Source: CAZFBA01 sp964517135
GTDB taxonomy: Bacteria > Cyanobacteriota > Vampirovibrionia > JBFMGH01
Length of the DNA stretch: 15,642 nt
Assembly (NCBI GenBank): GCA_964517135.1
Contig: CAZFBA010000060.1
Span: forward strand, 1-15,642
Direction: 5' to 3'
Shown: piece by piece, positions 14,601 to 15,642 of the stretch
Position numbering within the stretch: the first letter of the stretch is position 1
Layout of the letters: the number at the start of each line of letters is the position of its first letter
Made by a program: the position numbers and the translations under genes
The notes under the pieces: generated by a model
Told to the model about the DNA's origin: nothing
The model's input: the letters and a program-made list of their open reading frames with translations, nothing else
Databases searched by the model: none

Positions 14601-15642
14601 ATTATTCCACAAATTGATTCAGTTGATTTAGGTGTTGATTCTAGAGGTTATTATATAAACCAGAATTCACCGATTCCAGAACTAGCTGCTGCTGTTTTTT
14701 CTGCCAGAGCACAGGAAATTTTAGACTTGTATGATAATACAGTAAATGAACTCAACAAAAAACTTGAAAAAGGCGAGATTGACAGGATGGAGTATGACAA
14801 AGAATATTTAAGATTGGAAAAAGATCTGGAGCTTAAAAATATAGAATTAATGCAAGATCAGAAAGTTTTTGTTAGTGAAATGGAAAACTTGCGCAATGAT
14901 ATAAATCTTTCAACGGATGAATACAATACTAAATTTGATGAGCTGGTTGTTAAATATTATTTTTCTAAAACAGAACCATCAATGGGAGGGTCAATAACCG
15001 GAGGTACTGCTACAGGAACCGGAAGTTCTGAAACAGAACCATCAATGGGAGGGTCAATAACTGGAGGCACTGCTACAGGAACCGGAAGTTCTGAAACAGA
15101 AACATCAATGGGAGGGTCAATAACCGGAGGTACTGCTACAGGAACCGGAAGTTCTGAAACAGAACCATCAATGGGTGGGTCAATAACCGGAGGCACTGCT
15201 ACAGGAACCGGAAGTTCTGAAACAAATGCATCAGAACCAGGATCTCTACCATTAGATCATGATATAGGAGCATCAGAACCTGGATCCCAACCGTTAGATC
15301 ATGATATAGGAGCATCAGAACCTGGATCCCAGCCTTTAGATCATGATATAGGGGCATCAGAACCCGGATCCCAACCGTTAGATCATGATATAGGGGCATC
15401 AGAACCTGGATCCCAACCGTTAGATCATGATATAGGAGTATCAGAACCCGGATCCCAGCCTTTAGATCATGATATAGGGGCATCAGAACCCGGATCCCAG
15501 CTATTAGATCATGATATAGGGGCATCAGAACCCGGATCCCAACCGTTAGATCATGATATAGGGGCATCAGAACCCGGATCCCAACCGTTAGATCATGATA
15601 TAGGGGCATCAGAACCCGGATCCCAACCGTTAGATCATGATA
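11634..15642 (+). CDS. Large two-partner-secretion filamentous adhesin, LktA/FHA-like (3' end missing)
   Basis: The frame is open for 1,336 codons from ATG 11634 to the window end. AAGGA lies 8 nt upstream of the start. Residues 1-29 look like a signal peptide ending VVYA. The TPS secretion domain follows at once, with LLPDGNTNTS (32-41), NSFEKF from residue 63, and GGNLFFITPG (111-120) then NNGVINTGSF; this is the pattern of filamentous haemagglutinin and LktA-type leukotoxin adhesins. Asn/Gly/Ile-rich beta-helix sequence runs to about residue 680. Then come four 5-residue Asp-rich repeats (698-717), an acidic region, two related helical segments (about 820-908 and 1022-1110), four 21-residue Gly/Thr/Ser repeats (1113-1196) and a 14-residue repeat array from 1199. 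The protein would be exported by Sec and cross the outer membrane through a TpsB (Omp85-type) pore, not found in this window. Surface adhesion or host contact is inferred from the family. Confidence 0.82.
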   Translation, partial: MYNTSKTNFFKLITVFSLAYTVNLGVVYAVNLLPDGNTNTSVVTNGNLTTVTTTTKSGKNALNSFEKFILSNGEKLNMILPAGTDNLVNIVGSSGISISGVLNTIKNNHVGGNLFFITPGNISIYNNGVINTGSFTVFNTTNDFVNNFFTGPGNVNTDSLTSVLNNTAPIGDGIFQNSGVINTASNININSRGFENYGTVQTGAVFQENDITTGDIVNLKGLQSGADIVNINGDIVITATNHIYNQGDIITDGGNNVNAGDIYMEARSIRTVKDSLLSAKGKGVKSAGGNIELNSDINIVFDIFRYVYLDNRGGDVSGNAGTVIATSPIISNIESVNFKSFAYNGERGSIFFNTNNFIADNKKFLFNGANVTFNVNNFASIGSFFSTRVISELDTKNNHANVESTNDSGDFTINSSIIQLEEINPDTEIYTFGNSGYVSGNVTINAVDYLYINDAIINSGSGDLTINAGDVYKNGLFFAPKSIKTKGTFASDFLENEMDIVSINNVHVANLSGLQTSDIPFQPDSLFVQAPKVVLAGVNNVKGNVILIGKCANEVVGPPDGNMGVGQVDINNVGGPLNVGGNLYVHSTGLIRIFGNIITNGWNYFGAEEYSFDSAVNYKPGPSAPAYNYGPNINSGKGTYIEGNGGFLDKEMIFNGESGKTFDNFSGADALFPDKNGNTQNDWITNNLKDLKDLPIFDPSVDDPSVDDPSVDDSSVKDAKDPIDTEVQKDLENAESSTEDLQEGQNPIDNELALTGNEPYVSYDPEYEVVTYDDNFENPVETNELVDVNNNKDDFFAQVLTFNVNGKTFTLKHNQDVDSFVAELFEEQLKNLHDWYNSANNKLKQDMDSGKITLEEFLQLSKKLDKLYNEKQADISEKITDCRNSIHSGLSNDESLNHLFFNIALNPDGYAKEELVNIMEVFSAAEQLTPFSEIADSLEPVQDEPPPGIDPSLWAKEDPVTPGEESVLDPGKETVKEYVVVEEVVEFKDIIPQIDSVDLGVDSRGYYINQNSPIPELAAAVFSARAQEILDLYDNTVNELNKKLEKGEIDRMEYDKEYLRLEKDLELKNIELMQDQKVFVSEMENLRNDINLSTDEYNTKFDELVVKYYFSKTEPSMGGSITGGTATGTGSSETEPSMGGSITGGTATGTGSSETETSMGGSITGGTATGTGSSETEPSMGGSITGGTATGTGSSETNASEPGSLPLDHDIGASEPGSQPLDHDIGASEPGSQPLDHDIGASEPGSQPLDHDIGASEPGSQPLDHDIGVSEPGSQPLDHDIGASEPGSQLLDHDIGASEPGSQPLDHDIGASEPGSQPLDHDIGASEPGSQPLDHD
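13725..13784 (+). repeat. Four 15-nt coding repeats (DPSVD)
   Basis: GATCCTTCTGTTGAC is repeated four times in frame with the adhesin. The last two copies have drifted (GAT for GAC, then GATTCTTCTGTTAAG). It encodes DPSVD three times and DSSVK once. It marks the change from beta-rich to acidic sequence in the protein. Confidence 0.85.
14970..15221 (+). repeat. Four 63-nt coding repeats (21 residues)
   Basis: Four units start at 14970, 15033, 15096 and 15159 with only scattered single-base differences (one changes Pro to Thr in unit 3). Each encodes TEPSMGGSITGG followed by TATGTGSSE. The near-identity of the DNA indicates recent expansion. The Gly/Thr/Ser composition suggests a flexible surface stalk. 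Confidence 0.93.
15228..15642 (+). repeat. Ten 42-nt coding repeats (14 residues), cut by the window end
   Basis: Units start every 42 nt from 15228; nine are complete and the tenth is cut after 37 nt. The consensus peptide is ASEPGSQPLDHDIG. Unit 1 has Leu for Gln at position 7, unit 6 begins with Val, and unit 7 has Leu for Pro at position 8. Most units carry a GGATCC string. The array directly follows the 63-nt repeats in the same frame. Its true length is unknown and could be misassembled. Confidence 0.93.

Noticed and set aside
14957..15609. Minus-strand repetitive open frames opposite the adhesin repeats
   Set aside because: They are shadows of the plus-strand tandem repeats, whose unit length is a multiple of three and so keeps antisense frames open.
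15228..15642. Regular 42-nt repeats resembling a CRISPR array
   Set aside because: The units are contiguous with no spacers, vary mainly in single bases, and are in frame with the adhesin coding sequence.

Overview
This is an AT-rich window with about ten protein genes. It most likely comes from a Gram-negative, non-photosynthetic relative of Cyanobacteria (Melainabacteria/Vampirovibrionia, perhaps Gastranaerophilales-like). That placement is inference. It rests on a large two-partner-secretion (TPS) adhesin, which needs an outer membrane, on low GC, and on short N-terminal FGG/SFxSKK-type motifs in two otherwise unrelated proteins, a style I associate from memory with that group. The standard bacterial code fits: TGA, TAA and TAG are all used as stops.

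Layout. 1-778: a possible minus-strand gene start at the left edge, then a hairpin-rich intergenic region. 779-2500 (+): a protein with two FHA domains and a calpain-type cysteine protease domain. 2559-6712 (-): a probable three-gene operon, in transcription order a DUF885 zinc-peptidase-like protein, a 630-residue TPR protein whose GTG start overlaps the previous stop, and an SSAT-like GNAT acetyltransferase. 6917-7564 (+): two small proteins, one with a signal peptide. 7697-8941 (-): a regulator made of four GntR-type winged-helix domains with no effector domain. It has a clear terminator downstream. Upstream is a leader with a 12-bp inverted repeat and a four-codon minicistron with its own Shine-Dalgarno (SD). 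9482-11460: an AT-rich protein-kinase-like gene (-) flanked by two direct copies of a hairpin repeat, with a 13-bp inverted repeat touching its stop codon. Degenerate extragenic palindromes lie upstream of it. 11634-15642 (+): the N-terminal 1,336 codons of a secreted FHA/LktA-like TPS adhesin, still open at the window end inside a 42-bp coding tandem repeat.

Functional reading. No single pathway is evident. Several genes point to host or cell interaction and phospho-signalling: FHA domains (phosphothreonine readers) fused to a protease, a kinase-like protein, and a large surface adhesin. The operon looks like housekeeping peptide/polyamine metabolism plus a scaffold. The most unusual items are the four-winged-helix regulator with its structured leader, the FHA-FHA-calpain architecture, and the covarying hairpin repeats flanking the kinase gene.
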